Shown here in pieces: positions 49,250-59,060 of a DNA stretch of 64,000 nt. Under the pieces are notes generated by a model, which had not been told where the DNA came from, did not search any database, and saw only the letters and a list, made by a program, of their open reading frames with translations. The DNA lies in contig NZ_JARKVC010000020.1 in NCBI RefSeq assembly GCF_029851875.1, positions 1-64,000 of the forward strand. The letters run 5' to 3'. A program made the translations under genes and the position numbers. Numbering within the stretch: the stretch's first letter is position 1; each line of letters starts with the position of its first letter. The stretch is from Actinomyces sp. (GTDB lineage Bacteria > Actinomycetota > Actinomycetes > Actinomycetales > Actinomycetaceae).

Positions 49250-50839
49250 ATGTCCCACCACCGCCTCACCTCAACCCCCTTGGACCTGGCGCGCACCGCG
49301 TTGGGTATCGAGCTCGGCTCCACCCGGATCAAGGCGGTACTGATTGATCCTGCCGGCACGGTGCTGGCCCGCGGCACCCATGACTGGGCCAGCTCCCTGG
49401 TTCACGGGGTGTGGACCTACTCCGTGGAGGAGGTCGTCACCGGCCTGCAGTCCGCCTACGCCGCCCTGGCCAGCGACCTGGAGCGCACCCACGGCCTGGC
49501 CCTGACCACCACCGGAGCCATCGGGGTCTCAGGCATGATGCACGGCTACATCGCCCTGGACGCCCACGGCCGCCTCCTGGTCCCCTTCCGTACCTGGCGC
49601 AACACCATGACCGCCAGCTCCTCCGCCACCCTGTCCAGGCTGTTCGGCCTCAACATCCCCCAGCGCTGGACCGTCTCCCACCTCCACCACGCCATCGCCA
49701 CCAGCGAGCCCCACGTCCCGCAGATCAGCAAGGTCACCACCCTGGCCGGCTACGTCCACTGGCGCCTGACCGGCCGCCACGTCCTGGGAGTCGGTGAGGC
49801 CTCCGGCGTCCTGCCCATCGGCGCCGACCACCGGTCCTTCGACACCGACATGCTCACCGCCTTCGACCAGGCCGTCCGCCTCCCCTGGCACCTCGCCGAC
49901 GTCCTGCCCGAGATCGCCCTCGCCGGCCAGGACGCCGGCACCCTCACCCCCGACGGCGCAGCCCTGCTCGACCCCACCGGCACCCTCCAGCCAGGCGTCC
50001 CCCTGTGCCCGCCGGAAGGAGACGCCGGCACCGGCATGGTCGCCACCGCCGCCCTACGCCCCCGCACCGCCAGCGTCTCGGCCGGCACCAGCGCCTTCGC
50101 CATGATCGTCCTGGACAAGCCCCTACGCACCCTCATCCCCGAGATCGACCTCGTCGCCACCCCCACCGGCCACCCCGTCGCCATGGCCCACGCCAACAAC
50201 TGCACCTCCGACCTCAACGCCTGGGTCGAGGTCTTCTCCCAGTTCGCCACCGCCCTGGGCCACCCCGTGGAGCGCGGCACCCTGTTCGACATCCTCCTCG
50301 CCGCCGCCGAGACCACCACCCTGGACCAGGCCGGCACCATGTCCTACAACTTCCTGTCCGGCGACGCCCTGGTGGGCCTGACCGAAGGGCGCCCCCTGAC
50401 CCTGCGCCGCCCCGAGGCCGACTTCGGACTCGCTGGCCTCATGCGCTCCCACCTCTTCGCCCTGTTCGCCTCCATGGCCCACGGGGTGCAGGTCCTACGA
50501 CGCTCAACCAGCCTCACCATCGACTCCGTGCACGCCCACGGCGGCATCTTCACGACCCCACGCGTTGCCCAGCAGGTCCTCTCCGCGGCCTTCGACACCC
50601 CCGTCACCGTCTCCACCACCGCCTCCGAGGGCGGCGCCTGGGGCATGGCCCTCCTAGCCGGCTACACCCGATGGGGCCACGGCACCGTGCTCGAGGACTG
50701 GGTCGACGACGTCGTCAGCGCTGACGAGCAGGCCGTGACCCTGCGAGCCGCACCCGAGCAGGTCGCCGAGTACCAACGCTACCTCCAGCGCTTCATCGCA
50801 GGGCTGCCCCTGCAGAAGGCCGCCGTCGAGGCCTTCTGA
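49250..50839 (+). CDS. FGGY-family carbohydrate kinase
   Basis: LGIELGSTRIKAVLIDPAGTVLARGTHDWASS; ASVSAGTSAFAMIVLDKPL; VHAHGGIFTTPRVAQQVLSAAFDTPV. Confidence 0.9.
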   Translation: MSHHRLTSTPLDLARTALGIELGSTRIKAVLIDPAGTVLARGTHDWASSLVHGVWTYSVEEVVTGLQSAYAALASDLERTHGLALTTTGAIGVSGMMHGYIALDAHGRLLVPFRTWRNTMTASSSATLSRLFGLNIPQRWTVSHLHHAIATSEPHVPQISKVTTLAGYVHWRLTGRHVLGVGEASGVLPIGADHRSFDTDMLTAFDQAVRLPWHLADVLPEIALAGQDAGTLTPDGAALLDPTGTLQPGVPLCPPEGDAGTGMVATAALRPRTASVSAGTSAFAMIVLDKPLRTLIPEIDLVATPTGHPVAMAHANNCTSDLNAWVEVFSQFATALGHPVERGTLFDILLAAAETTTLDQAGTMSYNFLSGDALVGLTEGRPLTLRRPEADFGLAGLMRSHLFALFASMAHGVQVLRRSTSLTIDSVHAHGGIFTTPRVAQQVLSAAFDTPVTVSTTASEGGAWGMALLAGYTRWGHGTVLEDWVDDVVSADEQAVTLRAAPEQVAEYQRYLQRFIAGLPLQKAAVEAF

Positions 50840-50862
50840 GCCGGCCCGGTCGCCAGCAGGGC

Positions 50863-51342
50863 TCAGGCGCCTGAGCCCCAGTAGTCCCAGCAGGCCTGAC
50901 GCTCAGGCCGCGCCCAGGCGCTGTCCGGGGTCGAGACCTCACCGGTCGAGGCCGACACGACCAGGGCCGCCAGGTCCGGCTCGCCGCGCTCGGCGCAGTC
51001 GTGCCCCAGCATGTGCAGCAGCGGGCCCATGTGGCGTGGCAGCACCATCGAGCCGATCACCCGGCTGAGCTCACCGTAGGTCATGACCTCGCGGTACCTG
51101 GCGGCCTCGACGAGCGCGGCCCGGCAGCGCGCCGTCGCCTCCGCCAGACGCGGTGTCAGGGTACAGCGCCGCTGCCCCACCGGGTAGCGCTGGCCGACGA
51201 CGAGCACGAGAGCCGCGTCGTCGGCCTCCTGAGCGCTGTCAGGCACGGTCGGTCCTGGCGCCTGCGAGGAGGGTGACACCTGTTCCACAGGCACATCATG
51301 CCTGGGCACCTGCCAGACTGTTGCCATGACTGCTGACGCCAC
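50863..51342 (-). CDS. Hypothetical protein
   Basis: 159 aa; probable GTG start with GGGAGG upstream; contains REVMTYGELSRVIGSMVLPRHMGPLLHMLGHDCAERGEPDLAALVV. Confidence 0.7.
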   Translation of the reverse strand: MASAVMATVWQVPRHDVPVEQVSPSSQAPGPTVPDSAQEADDAALVLVVGQRYPVGQRRCTLTPRLAEATARCRAALVEAARYREVMTYGELSRVIGSMVLPRHMGPLLHMLGHDCAERGEPDLAALVVSASTGEVSTPDSAWARPERQACWDYWGSGA

Positions 51343-51583
51343 CCGCCGCCCTCCCGCCTATCCGAGCGTGCCCGTGCGAGGCGAGATCAGGCTCGGCCAG
51401 TTCCTCAAGCTGGCTGGCCTGGTCGAGGACGGCGCTGAGGCGCGGATCGCCGTCCAGTCCGGCGACGTGCGGGTCAACGGCGAGGTCGACACCAGGCGCG
51501 GTCACCGCCTGGTGGCCGGCGACGTCGTCGAGGTCGATCTGCCGGCCCGTACTGCGGGCGCCGTCGTCGCAGCGCAGGAGTGA
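51326..51583 (+). CDS. S4-domain RNA-binding protein
   Basis: EIRLGQFLKLAGLVEDGAEARIAVQSGDVRVNGEVDTRRGHRLVAGDVVEV. Confidence 0.88.
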   Translation: MTADATRRPPAYPSVPVRGEIRLGQFLKLAGLVEDGAEARIAVQSGDVRVNGEVDTRRGHRLVAGDVVEVDLPARTAGAVVAAQE

Positions 51584-51603
51584 GGGCCGCCGAGGCCCGG
51601 GGC

Positions 51604-54600
51604 TCAGTGCTTGAGGCAGCCCGGGCCCAGCAGCGCCTTGACGTCGGAGTAGAAGGCCTGTGAGGCCTCCACCCGTAAGGAGCTGCTCAGCTGGGTGCGC
51701 ACCTGGCGGTACTTGCTCGTCAGCGTCAGCCTGACCGGGCTCATCCCCGGGTGCTTCTCCAGGACGGTCTTGAGCTGGTCGATGAGCGGACCGGTACACC
51801 GGTTGGTCGGCAGCGTGAGCGTCACCGACTCGTGCGTCGCGCTGGAGACGTCGGGAATCGTCATCTCCTGGACAGCCAGGGCCACCTGCCCGTCACGACG
51901 GTTGACCCGGCCACGCAGGGTCACCACGGTGTCAGGAGCGAGCATCGTGGAGACCGTCTGATAGGTCGCGGGGAAGAAGAGCGCCTCCACCGTTCCGCCC
52001 AGGTCCTCCACCTGCGCAATCGCCCACAGGTTGCCTTGCTTGGTGGTCTTGCGCTGCAGGGAGGTGATGAGCCCGGCCACCGTCACCACGGCGCCGTCAG
52101 GCCGCTCCTCGTTCTCCAGCAGGTCGGCGATCTCCACGTCCGCCAGCTTGGAGAGCATGCCCTCCAGGCCCAGCAGCGGGTGGTCGGAGACGTAGAGACC
52201 GAGCATGTCGCGCTCAAAGGCCAGCTTGTCCTTCTTGTCCCACTCAGGCAGGTCCGGGACCTCGGAGGAGAAGACCGGGCCGGAGCCGAAGGCGGGGTCC
52301 TCAGACGCCTGGGCGCCGCCGCCGAGCGAGGCGAAGAGGTCGAACTGACCCACGGCCTCGTTGCGCTTGACCCCGATGATCTCGTCGACGAAGTCCTCGT
52401 GGCAGGCCTGCAGGGAGCGGCGTGACCTGCCCAGGGAGTCAAAGGCGCCAGCCTTGATGAGCGAGTCGATCGTGCGCTTGTTGCACACCACGGCAGGCAC
52501 CTTGTCCAGGAAGTCCTCGAAGCTGGTGAAGTCGCCCTGCTCCTCACGCGCCGTGACGATCCCGTCGACCACGTTGGCGCCGACGTTGCGGACCGCCCCG
52601 AGCCCGAAGCGGATGTCGGAGCCGGCGGCGGAGAACTGGGCGCGCGAGGCGTTGACGTCGGGAGGCAGCACCTTGATGCCCATGTGGCGGCACTCGCCGA
52701 GGTAGAGCGCCAGCTTGTCCTTGTTGTCCTTCTGGCTGGTCAGCAGCGCCGCCATGTACTCCGTCGGGTAGTGGGCCTTGAGGTAGGCGGTCCAGTAGGA
52801 CACCACGCCGTAGGCCGCCGAGTGCGCCTTGTTGAAGGCGTACTTGGCGAAGGGCACCACGACGTCCCACAGGGTCTTGACGCTCTCCTTGGAGAAGCCG
52901 TTAGCCACCATCCCGGCCTCGAACTCGACGAACATCTTGGCCAGGATGTCCATCTTCTTCTTACCCATGGCCTTGCGCAGGGCGTCGGCCTTCCCCATCG
53001 TGAAGCCCGCCAGGTCCGTGGCGATCTTCATCACCTGCTCCTGGTAGACGATGAGACCGTAGGTGTTGCCCAGGATGGGGTCCAGGGCCTCCTTGAGCTC
53101 GGGGTGGATCGGGGTGATCTCCTGCTGGCCGTTCTTGCGCAGGGCGTAGTTGGTGTGCGACTCCGCGCCCATGGGCCCGGGCCGGTACAGGGCGCCCACG
53201 GCGGAGATGTCCTCGAAGTTGTCAGGCTTCATCAGCCGCAGCAGGGTGCGCATGCCGCCGCCATCGAGCTGGAAGACGCCCAGGGTCTCCCCGCGTGAGA
53301 GCAGCTGGTAGGTCTCGACGTCGTCCAGGGCGACGTGGTCGATGTCCAGCGGCTCCTTGCCGTTGGCCACGATGTTCTCCAGCGCGTCGGAGATGACCGT
53401 GAGGTTGCGCAGGCCCAGGAAGTCCATCTTGAGCAGCCCCAGGTGCTCACAGGTGGGGTAGTCGAACTGGGTGATGTAGGCGCCGTCCTGGAGGCGCTGC
53501 ATCATGGGGATGATGTCGGTCAGCGTGGCCGAGGACATGATGACGGCGCAGGCGTGCACGCCCCACTGCCGGGTCATGCCCTCCAGCCCCTGGGCGAGCT
53601 CGACGATCTTCTGGGCGTCGGGGTCCTCAGCGTGCAGGGCGCGGAACTCCGCGGCCTCACCGTAGCGCTCGTCCTCGGGGTTGAAGATGCCCTTGATGGT
53701 GATGTCCTTGCCCATGATGGTGGGAGGCATCGCCTTGGTCAGCCGGTCGCCGACGGCGTAGGGGTAGCCCATGACGCGGCTGGAGTCCTTCAGGGACTGC
53801 TTGGCCTTGATGACGCCGTAGGTGACGACCTGGCTGATCTTGTCCTCGCCGTACTTGGCCTTGACGTAGTCAATGACTTCCTCACGCCGGCGCTCGTCGA
53901 AGTCGACGTCGATATCCGGCATGGAGATGCGCTCGGGGTTGAGGAAGCGCTCGAAGATGAGGCCGTGCTGGAGGGGGTTGAGCTCGGTGATCCCCATGGC
54001 GTAGGCGACCATGGAGCCGGCTCCTGAGCCACGTCCCGGTCCCACGCGGATGCCGTGGTTCTTGGCCCAGTTGATGTAGTCGGCCACTACCAGGAAGTAG
54101 CCGGGGAACCCCATCTGGACGATGACGCCGATCTCGTACTCGGCCTGCTTGCGGCAGTCCTCGGGAATGCTGCCGCCGAAGCGCTTGTCCATCCCCTTCC
54201 AGCACTCCTTGACGAACCAGGACTCCATGGTCTCGCCCTCCGGCACGGGGAAGGCCGGCATGAAGGAGGCGCCCTCGTCCACGGTGGCAAAGTGGACGTC
54301 GCACTGCTCGGCCACGAGCAGCGTGTTGTCACACGCCTGCGGCATCTCGCGGAAGAGCTCACGCATCTCCCGTCCGGGACGCAGGTAGTAGGTGTCGCCG
54401 TCGAACTTGAAGCGGTCGGGGTCGGAGAGCACCGAGCCGGAGTTGATGCACAGCATCGCGTCCTGGATGGTGCGGTCCTCGGGACGCACGTAGTGGGAGT
54501 CGTTGGTGGCCAGCAGGGGCGCGCCGATCTCCTTGGCCAGGCGCAGCAGGTCCTTGGTCACCCGCTGCTCGATCTCCAGGCCGTGGTCCATGAGCTCGAC

Positions 54601-55197
54601 GTAGAAGAACTCCTTGCCGAAGATGTCCTGGAACTCTCCGGCACAGCGCAGCGCCTCCTCCCAGTGTCCCAGGCGCAGCCGCGTCTGGATCTCCGAGGAG
54701 GGGCAGCCGGAGGTGCCGATGAGCCCGGAGGCGTAGCGCTGGAGCAGCTCGCGGTCCATACGCGGGGACTTGCCCCACTGCCCCTCCAGGGAGGCGTAGG
54801 AGTCCAGGCGCATGAGGTTGTGCAGGCCCTCGTCGTTGCGTGAGAGCAGCGTCATGTGCGTGTAGGAGCCTCGCGCCGAGACGTCGTCGGAGCGCTGGGA
54901 CTCCTCTCCCCAGAACACGCGTGTCTTGTCAAAGCGCGAGGTCCCGGGCGTCATATAGGCCTCGACCCCCACGACCGGCTTGATGCCGGCCTTGCGGGCG
55001 GCCTCGTAGAACTCGTAGGCGCCGAACATGTAGCCGTGGTCGGTGATGGCCAGCGCCGGCTGCCCCAGCCTCTTGGCCTCAGCCACGTAGTCCTTGATCT
55101 TCCCGGCGCCATCGAGCATCGAGTAGTCCGTGTGGACGTGGAGGTGGACGAAGTCGTCCTTCGCAGCCTCAGGTGCCTGGGTACCGGGATCAGCCAT
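51604..55197 (-). CDS. dnaE: DNA polymerase III alpha subunit
   Basis: 1197 aa; FVHLHVHTDYSMLDGAGKIKDYV; GPGRGSGAGSMVAYAMGITELNPLQHGLIFERFLNPERISMPDIDVDFDERRREEVIDYVKAKYG. Confidence 0.97.
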   Translation of the reverse strand: MADPGTQAPEAAKDDFVHLHVHTDYSMLDGAGKIKDYVAEAKRLGQPALAITDHGYMFGAYEFYEAARKAGIKPVVGVEAYMTPGTSRFDKTRVFWGEESQRSDDVSARGSYTHMTLLSRNDEGLHNLMRLDSYASLEGQWGKSPRMDRELLQRYASGLIGTSGCPSSEIQTRLRLGHWEEALRCAGEFQDIFGKEFFYVELMDHGLEIEQRVTKDLLRLAKEIGAPLLATNDSHYVRPEDRTIQDAMLCINSGSVLSDPDRFKFDGDTYYLRPGREMRELFREMPQACDNTLLVAEQCDVHFATVDEGASFMPAFPVPEGETMESWFVKECWKGMDKRFGGSIPEDCRKQAEYEIGVIVQMGFPGYFLVVADYINWAKNHGIRVGPGRGSGAGSMVAYAMGITELNPLQHGLIFERFLNPERISMPDIDVDFDERRREEVIDYVKAKYGEDKISQVVTYGVIKAKQSLKDSSRVMGYPYAVGDRLTKAMPPTIMGKDITIKGIFNPEDERYGEAAEFRALHAEDPDAQKIVELAQGLEGMTRQWGVHACAVIMSSATLTDIIPMMQRLQDGAYITQFDYPTCEHLGLLKMDFLGLRNLTVISDALENIVANGKEPLDIDHVALDDVETYQLLSRGETLGVFQLDGGGMRTLLRLMKPDNFEDISAVGALYRPGPMGAESHTNYALRKNGQQEITPIHPELKEALDPILGNTYGLIVYQEQVMKIATDLAGFTMGKADALRKAMGKKKMDILAKMFVEFEAGMVANGFSKESVKTLWDVVVPFAKYAFNKAHSAAYGVVSYWTAYLKAHYPTEYMAALLTSQKDNKDKLALYLGECRHMGIKVLPPDVNASRAQFSAAGSDIRFGLGAVRNVGANVVDGIVTAREEQGDFTSFEDFLDKVPAVVCNKRTIDSLIKAGAFDSLGRSRRSLQACHEDFVDEIIGVKRNEAVGQFDLFASLGGGAQASEDPAFGSGPVFSSEVPDLPEWDKKDKLAFERDMLGLYVSDHPLLGLEGMLSKLADVEIADLLENEERPDGAVVTVAGLITSLQRKTTKQGNLWAIAQVEDLGGTVEALFFPATYQTVSTMLAPDTVVTLRGRVNRRDGQVALAVQEMTIPDVSSATHESVTLTLPTNRCTGPLIDQLKTVLEKHPGMSPVRLTLTSKYRQVRTQLSSSLRVEASQAFYSDVKALLGPGCLKH

Positions 55198-55226
55198 GGC
55201 CCCATCCTAGGGGTGGGAGCCGGGCC

Positions 55227-55652
55227 TCAGCGGGTGAGGAACCTCGCCATGTCCTGGTGCCAGATCCCGGCATCAAGGTAACGGCGTCCGTCCACCGGTG
55301 CGTAGCCGCAGCGTGCGTAGAAGCCCATAGCCTGCTCCTGGGCCGACAGCACGATCCGCACCCCGTCAGGGCCGCCCAGGCCATCGCGGGCCAGGCGGTC
55401 CACGGCGACCTGCTCGACGGCGGCCACGAGCCTGGCGCCCAGGCCCGTGCCCCGCGCCGCCCGCCTGACAGCCAGCCGCCCCAGGTGAGCCTCGCCAGGA
55501 CCGTCCGGGTCAGTCAGCAGCCTCGCTGCGCCCAGGGGCGTGCCGTCAGGAGCGCTCGCCAGGACGTGCACCGTCGTCGGCTCGTCGTCACGCGCGTCGA
55601 TCTCTAGGACGAGGGGCACCTGCTGCTCGCGGACGAAGACCTCCAGACGCAC
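55227..55652 (-). CDS. GNAT-family N-acetyltransferase
   Basis: HLGRLAVRRAARGTGLGARLVAAVEQ; QAMGFYARCGYAPVDG. Confidence 0.9.
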   Translation of the reverse strand: MRLEVFVREQQVPLVLEIDARDDEPTTVHVLASAPDGTPLGAARLLTDPDGPGEAHLGRLAVRRAARGTGLGARLVAAVEQVAVDRLARDGLGGPDGVRIVLSAQEQAMGFYARCGYAPVDGRRYLDAGIWHQDMARFLTR

Positions 55653-55727
55653 CTGGGCCGGCCCGAGCGCACCACCTCGGCCCGTCCCCCGACGGCGTCT
55701 CCTGGAGCCGTCAGGATCCTCACCGTC

Positions 55728-56648
55728 TCAGGCAGGCCTCAGCACCTCCAGGGCGTGGACGAGGTCGTCAGGGTAGGGGCTGACGAAGGTCATCCACTCC
55801 CCCGTGATCGGGTGGGCCAGCCCCAGCCGGTGGGCGTGGAGCCACTGACGCACCAGGCCCGCGCGCCGGGACAGCGCCGCATCGGCTCCGTAGGTCTGGT
55901 CACCCACGCACGGGTGGCCGACGGCGGACATGTGCACGCGGATCTGGTGGGTGCGCCCGGTCTCCAGGTGGATCTCCGCCAGGTCCGCGGCAGGCATCGA
56001 CTCGATGACGTCGTAGTGGGTGACGGACTCGCGTCCGCCGTCGATGATCGCCATCTTCCACTCGCGGCCGGGGTGACGCCCGATCGGGGCGTCGATGGTG
56101 CCAGAACGCGGGTCGAGATGGCCCTGGAGAAGGGCGTGGTAGATCTTGTCCACCTCGTGCTGGCGAAAAGCCCGCTTGAGCACCGAGTAGGCTCTCTCAC
56201 CCTTGGCCACGATCATGGCTCCCGAGGTGCCCACGTCCAGGCGCGAGACGATTCCCTGGCGCTCAGCCGCCCCCGAGGTAGCCACCTGCACGTGCATGGC
56301 CTTGAGCGCCCCCAGGACGTCAGGACCGTCCCAGCCCATCGAGGGGTGGGCGGCGACCCCCGCCGGCTTGTCGACGACGACGATGTCCTGGTCCTCGTAG
56401 AGCAGGCTCATGCCCTCCACGGGGGTGGGGGCAGGCGCGAGAGGGCGAGGACCAGGCAGGTCAACCTCGATCAGGCCCCCGGCCACCAGGCGGTCTGACT
56501 TGCCCAGCACCGCCCCGTCCTGGAGCACCGCGCCCTGGGCGCACAGCTCGGACACCTTGGAGCGCGACAGGCCGGTCATCCGTGCCAGCGCCGCGTCCAC
56601 GCGCTCGCCGACCAGACCGTCCGGGACGGGCAGCAGACGCCGGCTCAT
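55728..56648 (-). CDS. rluD: RluA/RluD-family pseudouridine synthase
   Basis: S4 region then [58 protein letters not shown]. Confidence 0.93.
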   Translation of the reverse strand: MSRRLLPVPDGLVGERVDAALARMTGLSRSKVSELCAQGAVLQDGAVLGKSDRLVAGGLIEVDLPGPRPLAPAPTPVEGMSLLYEDQDIVVVDKPAGVAAHPSMGWDGPDVLGALKAMHVQVATSGAAERQGIVSRLDVGTSGAMIVAKGERAYSVLKRAFRQHEVDKIYHALLQGHLDPRSGTIDAPIGRHPGREWKMAIIDGGRESVTHYDVIESMPAADLAEIHLETGRTHQIRVHMSAVGHPCVGDQTYGADAALSRRAGLVRQWLHAHRLGLAHPITGEWMTFVSPYPDDLVHALEVLRPA

Positions 56649-57265
56649 GCCCCCGCGCCTTCCTCAGGCACGTGCACCGCCTCAGCGGCCTGCCCTCCGT
56701 CACGGGCCTGCCCGTCCTGGGACGAGCGGGTCCCGTCCAGCTCCAGGCCGTACAGGGACAGCGCGACGACGGCGACCGCCGCCACGACGATGGCGATGTC
56801 CGCGACGTTGCCCACGAAGTAGCCGCCGTAGTCGATGAAGTCGACCACGTGCCCACGAAAGACTCCGGGGGCGCGGAGCAGGCGGTCGATAAGGTTGCCC
56901 ACGGCGCCGCCCAGCACCAGCCCGAGGGTCACCGCCCACCAGCGCGAGGCCAGCCGCCGGGAGGCGCGCAGGACGATCACCGTCACCACGAGGGCGACGA
57001 TGGTGAAGACCCAGGTCTGGCCGGTGGCGAAGGAGAAGGCAGCCCCCGGGTTGCGCACGAGCACGAGGCCCAGCAGGTCGCCCAGGAGCGCCACGCGGTG
57101 CCCGTCGGCCAGGGCGGAGGCGGCCCAGGCCTTGGTCAGCTGGTCGATGAGGACCACGCCGGCGGCAACCAGCCACAGGGCGAGGACGTAGCCAGAGGGA
57201 CGTCGTGGCCGGTGCGCCGTCGTGGCTGCGCGCCGGCCACGGGGCCGGGCTGAGGATGGTGTCAT
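56645..57265 (-). CDS. lspA: Signal peptidase II
   Basis: [43 protein letters not shown]. Confidence 0.93.
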   Translation of the reverse strand: MTPSSARPRGRRAATTAHRPRRPSGYVLALWLVAAGVVLIDQLTKAWAASALADGHRVALLGDLLGLVLVRNPGAAFSFATGQTWVFTIVALVVTVIVLRASRRLASRWWAVTLGLVLGGAVGNLIDRLLRAPGVFRGHVVDFIDYGGYFVGNVADIAIVVAAVAVVALSLYGLELDGTRSSQDGQARDGGQAAEAVHVPEEGAGA

Positions 57266-57298
57266 GGCGGAGCCAGCAGTCCTTTCTCACTCACGTGC

Positions 57299-57331
57299 GA
57301 GGGCGGCGTCCCGGCACGGGACGCCGCCCTC
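57299..57331 (-). terminator. Terminator of divIVA
   Basis: Perfect 15-bp stem GAGGGCGGCGTCCCG / CGGGACGCCGCCCTC with GCA loop. Confidence 0.8.
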
Positions 57332-57354
57332 ATGAGGCGGTCAGCAGGCTGGCC

Positions 57355-57963
57355 TCACAGCGACGGGGAGCTGGCCGAGCCCACGCCGTCCTCGACGTTG
57401 GTCAGCAGACCCTGCAGGTAGCTCTTGAGGCGGGTGCGGTAGTCGGACTCGAAGCGGCGCAGCTCGTCGATCTTGTGCTCCAGACCGGAGCGCTCCTTCT
57501 CCAGCTGGGCCAGCGTGCGGTTGCGCTGGTCCTCAGCCTCGCGGACGATCTGCTCACCCGTGCTTCGCGCCTCGGCGACGATGCGCTCGCCCTCGGCCTT
57601 GCCGTTGGCCACGTGCTCGTCGTGCAGGCGCTGGGCCAGCTCCAGCATGCCGGAGGCAGCCACCGGCTCCTCGCCGCCGGCGACGGCAGGCTCCGGGGTG
57701 GACACAGGGACGGCCTGGACGGACGGCTCGACAACCGGGGCCTGGGCCGGAGCCTCGTAGGGGGCGGTCTCGCTGCTGTCGGCCAGCCGGGCGTTGGCGG
57801 CCTCGAGCTTCGCCCTGAGGTCGGCGTTGGTGGCCTCGAGCTCACGCATCGCCTCGACGACCTCGTCGAGGAACTCGTCAACCTCGTCCTGCTCGTAGCC
57901 CTCGCGGAACTTCGTCGCCTGGAACTTCTTGTTGAGGACGTCGTCTGCCGTCAGCAGCGTCAT
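57355..57963 (-). CDS. divIVA: DivIVA / Wag31 polar growth protein
   Basis: MTLLTADDVLNKKFQATKFREGYEQDEVDEFLDEVVEAM. Confidence 0.94.
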   Translation of the reverse strand: MTLLTADDVLNKKFQATKFREGYEQDEVDEFLDEVVEAMRELEATNADLRAKLEAANARLADSSETAPYEAPAQAPVVEPSVQAVPVSTPEPAVAGGEEPVAASGMLELAQRLHDEHVANGKAEGERIVAEARSTGEQIVREAEDQRNRTLAQLEKERSGLEHKIDELRRFESDYRTRLKSYLQGLLTNVEDGVGSASSPSL

Positions 57964-58034
57964 GGTCGTCACCTCGGTGTCGTTACGGAAGATGTCACGA
58001 GCACCGGATCGGCCGGGTACTCATGCGAACAGAG

Positions 58035-58055
58035 TACCTGAACTTGAGGTTCAGG
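58035..58055. promoter_or_regulatory. Palindromic element TACCTGAACTTGAGGTTCAGG upstream of divIVA
   Basis: CCTGAAC-TTGAG-GTTCAGG; near-identical to the element upstream of ftsZ. Confidence 0.65.
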
Positions 58056-58172
58056 CCATATCGAAGAGGGCGCCAGGACCAGGATCCCCCCTCAGGGCAC
58101 CAGCATATCGCGGCCCTGGCACGTACCCGGGAGCCGGAGCGCAGACCCCCTGGCACGGTCAGACTGGCACGG

Positions 58173-58469
58173 TCAGATCCTCGCCAGCACCCCCAGGACA
58201 GCCTGGAGGACGACGATGACGAGGTACAGCGCGATGAAGCTGAGGTCGATGCCCATGGCGCCGACGCGCAGAACCGGGACCACACGTCGCAGCCACCTCA
58301 GCGGCGGGTCCGTGAGCGCGTAGACCAGGTTCGCCAGGACGAGCACGAGACCGCGCGGCCTCCACTGCCGGGAGAAGAGCTGGACCCAGTCCAGCGCGAC
58401 CCGCCCCAGCAGGACCAGGACGTAGAGGCTGAGCAGGCTCTGCAGGATCAGGACGACCGGAAGCAGCAC
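58173..58469 (-). CDS. YggT-family membrane protein
   Basis: LSLYVLVLLGRVALDWVQLF...LVYALTDPPLRWLRRVVPVLRVGAMGIDLSFIALYLVIVVLQ. Confidence 0.9.
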   Translation of the reverse strand: MLLPVVLILQSLLSLYVLVLLGRVALDWVQLFSRQWRPRGLVLVLANLVYALTDPPLRWLRRVVPVLRVGAMGIDLSFIALYLVIVVLQAVLGVLARI

Positions 58470-58486
58470 CGAGGCCCTCGTCCCGC

Positions 58487-58963
58487 TCAGCCCTGGTTGA
58501 AGAAGCGGTCGTGGCCGTCGGTGGCACCCTGGCCTGCGTCAGTCTCCACGGTAGCCGGGGTCAGGAGGAACACGCGCGGGGTCACGCGCTCGATCGCGCC
58601 GTGGAGCCCGAAGACCAGACCGGCGGAGAAGTCCACCATGCGGCGGGCGTCGGACTCGCTCATGTTGGTCAGGTTGACGATCACCGGCACGCCGTCGCGG
58701 AAGGACTCGCCGATGACGCGGGCCTCGTTGTAGGTCGAGGGGTGGACCGTGACGATCCGGCGCAGGTCCGCTCCCGCCACGGCGGCAGGGTCCTCAAGAC
58801 CCGCGTAGTCAGCGAGGTCCTCGACCTCCTGAGCGGAGTCGGCGACGGCGGGCGCGGCGTAGGTGTCATAGGCGCCACCGGCCTCGTGGTAGCCCTCGTC
58901 GTAGTCCTCAGCGGGCTCGGAGTACCCGAGGAAGTTCGTCATCTTGCGCAGCGCGCCGCTCAT
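58487..58963 (-). CDS. sepF: Cell division protein SepF
   Basis: [76 protein letters not shown]. Confidence 0.95.
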   Translation of the reverse strand: MSGALRKMTNFLGYSEPAEDYDEGYHEAGGAYDTYAAPAVADSAQEVEDLADYAGLEDPAAVAGADLRRIVTVHPSTYNEARVIGESFRDGVPVIVNLTNMSESDARRMVDFSAGLVFGLHGAIERVTPRVFLLTPATVETDAGQGATDGHDRFFNQG

Positions 58964-59060
58964 GTGTTCGCTCCTGTGTCCTGCCGGTCCTGGGGCGGTC
59001 CGGACGGCACGACGTTATCGGTGCCGCACTGTCCTGCCCTCGATTGAATTCGGCGTGTCA

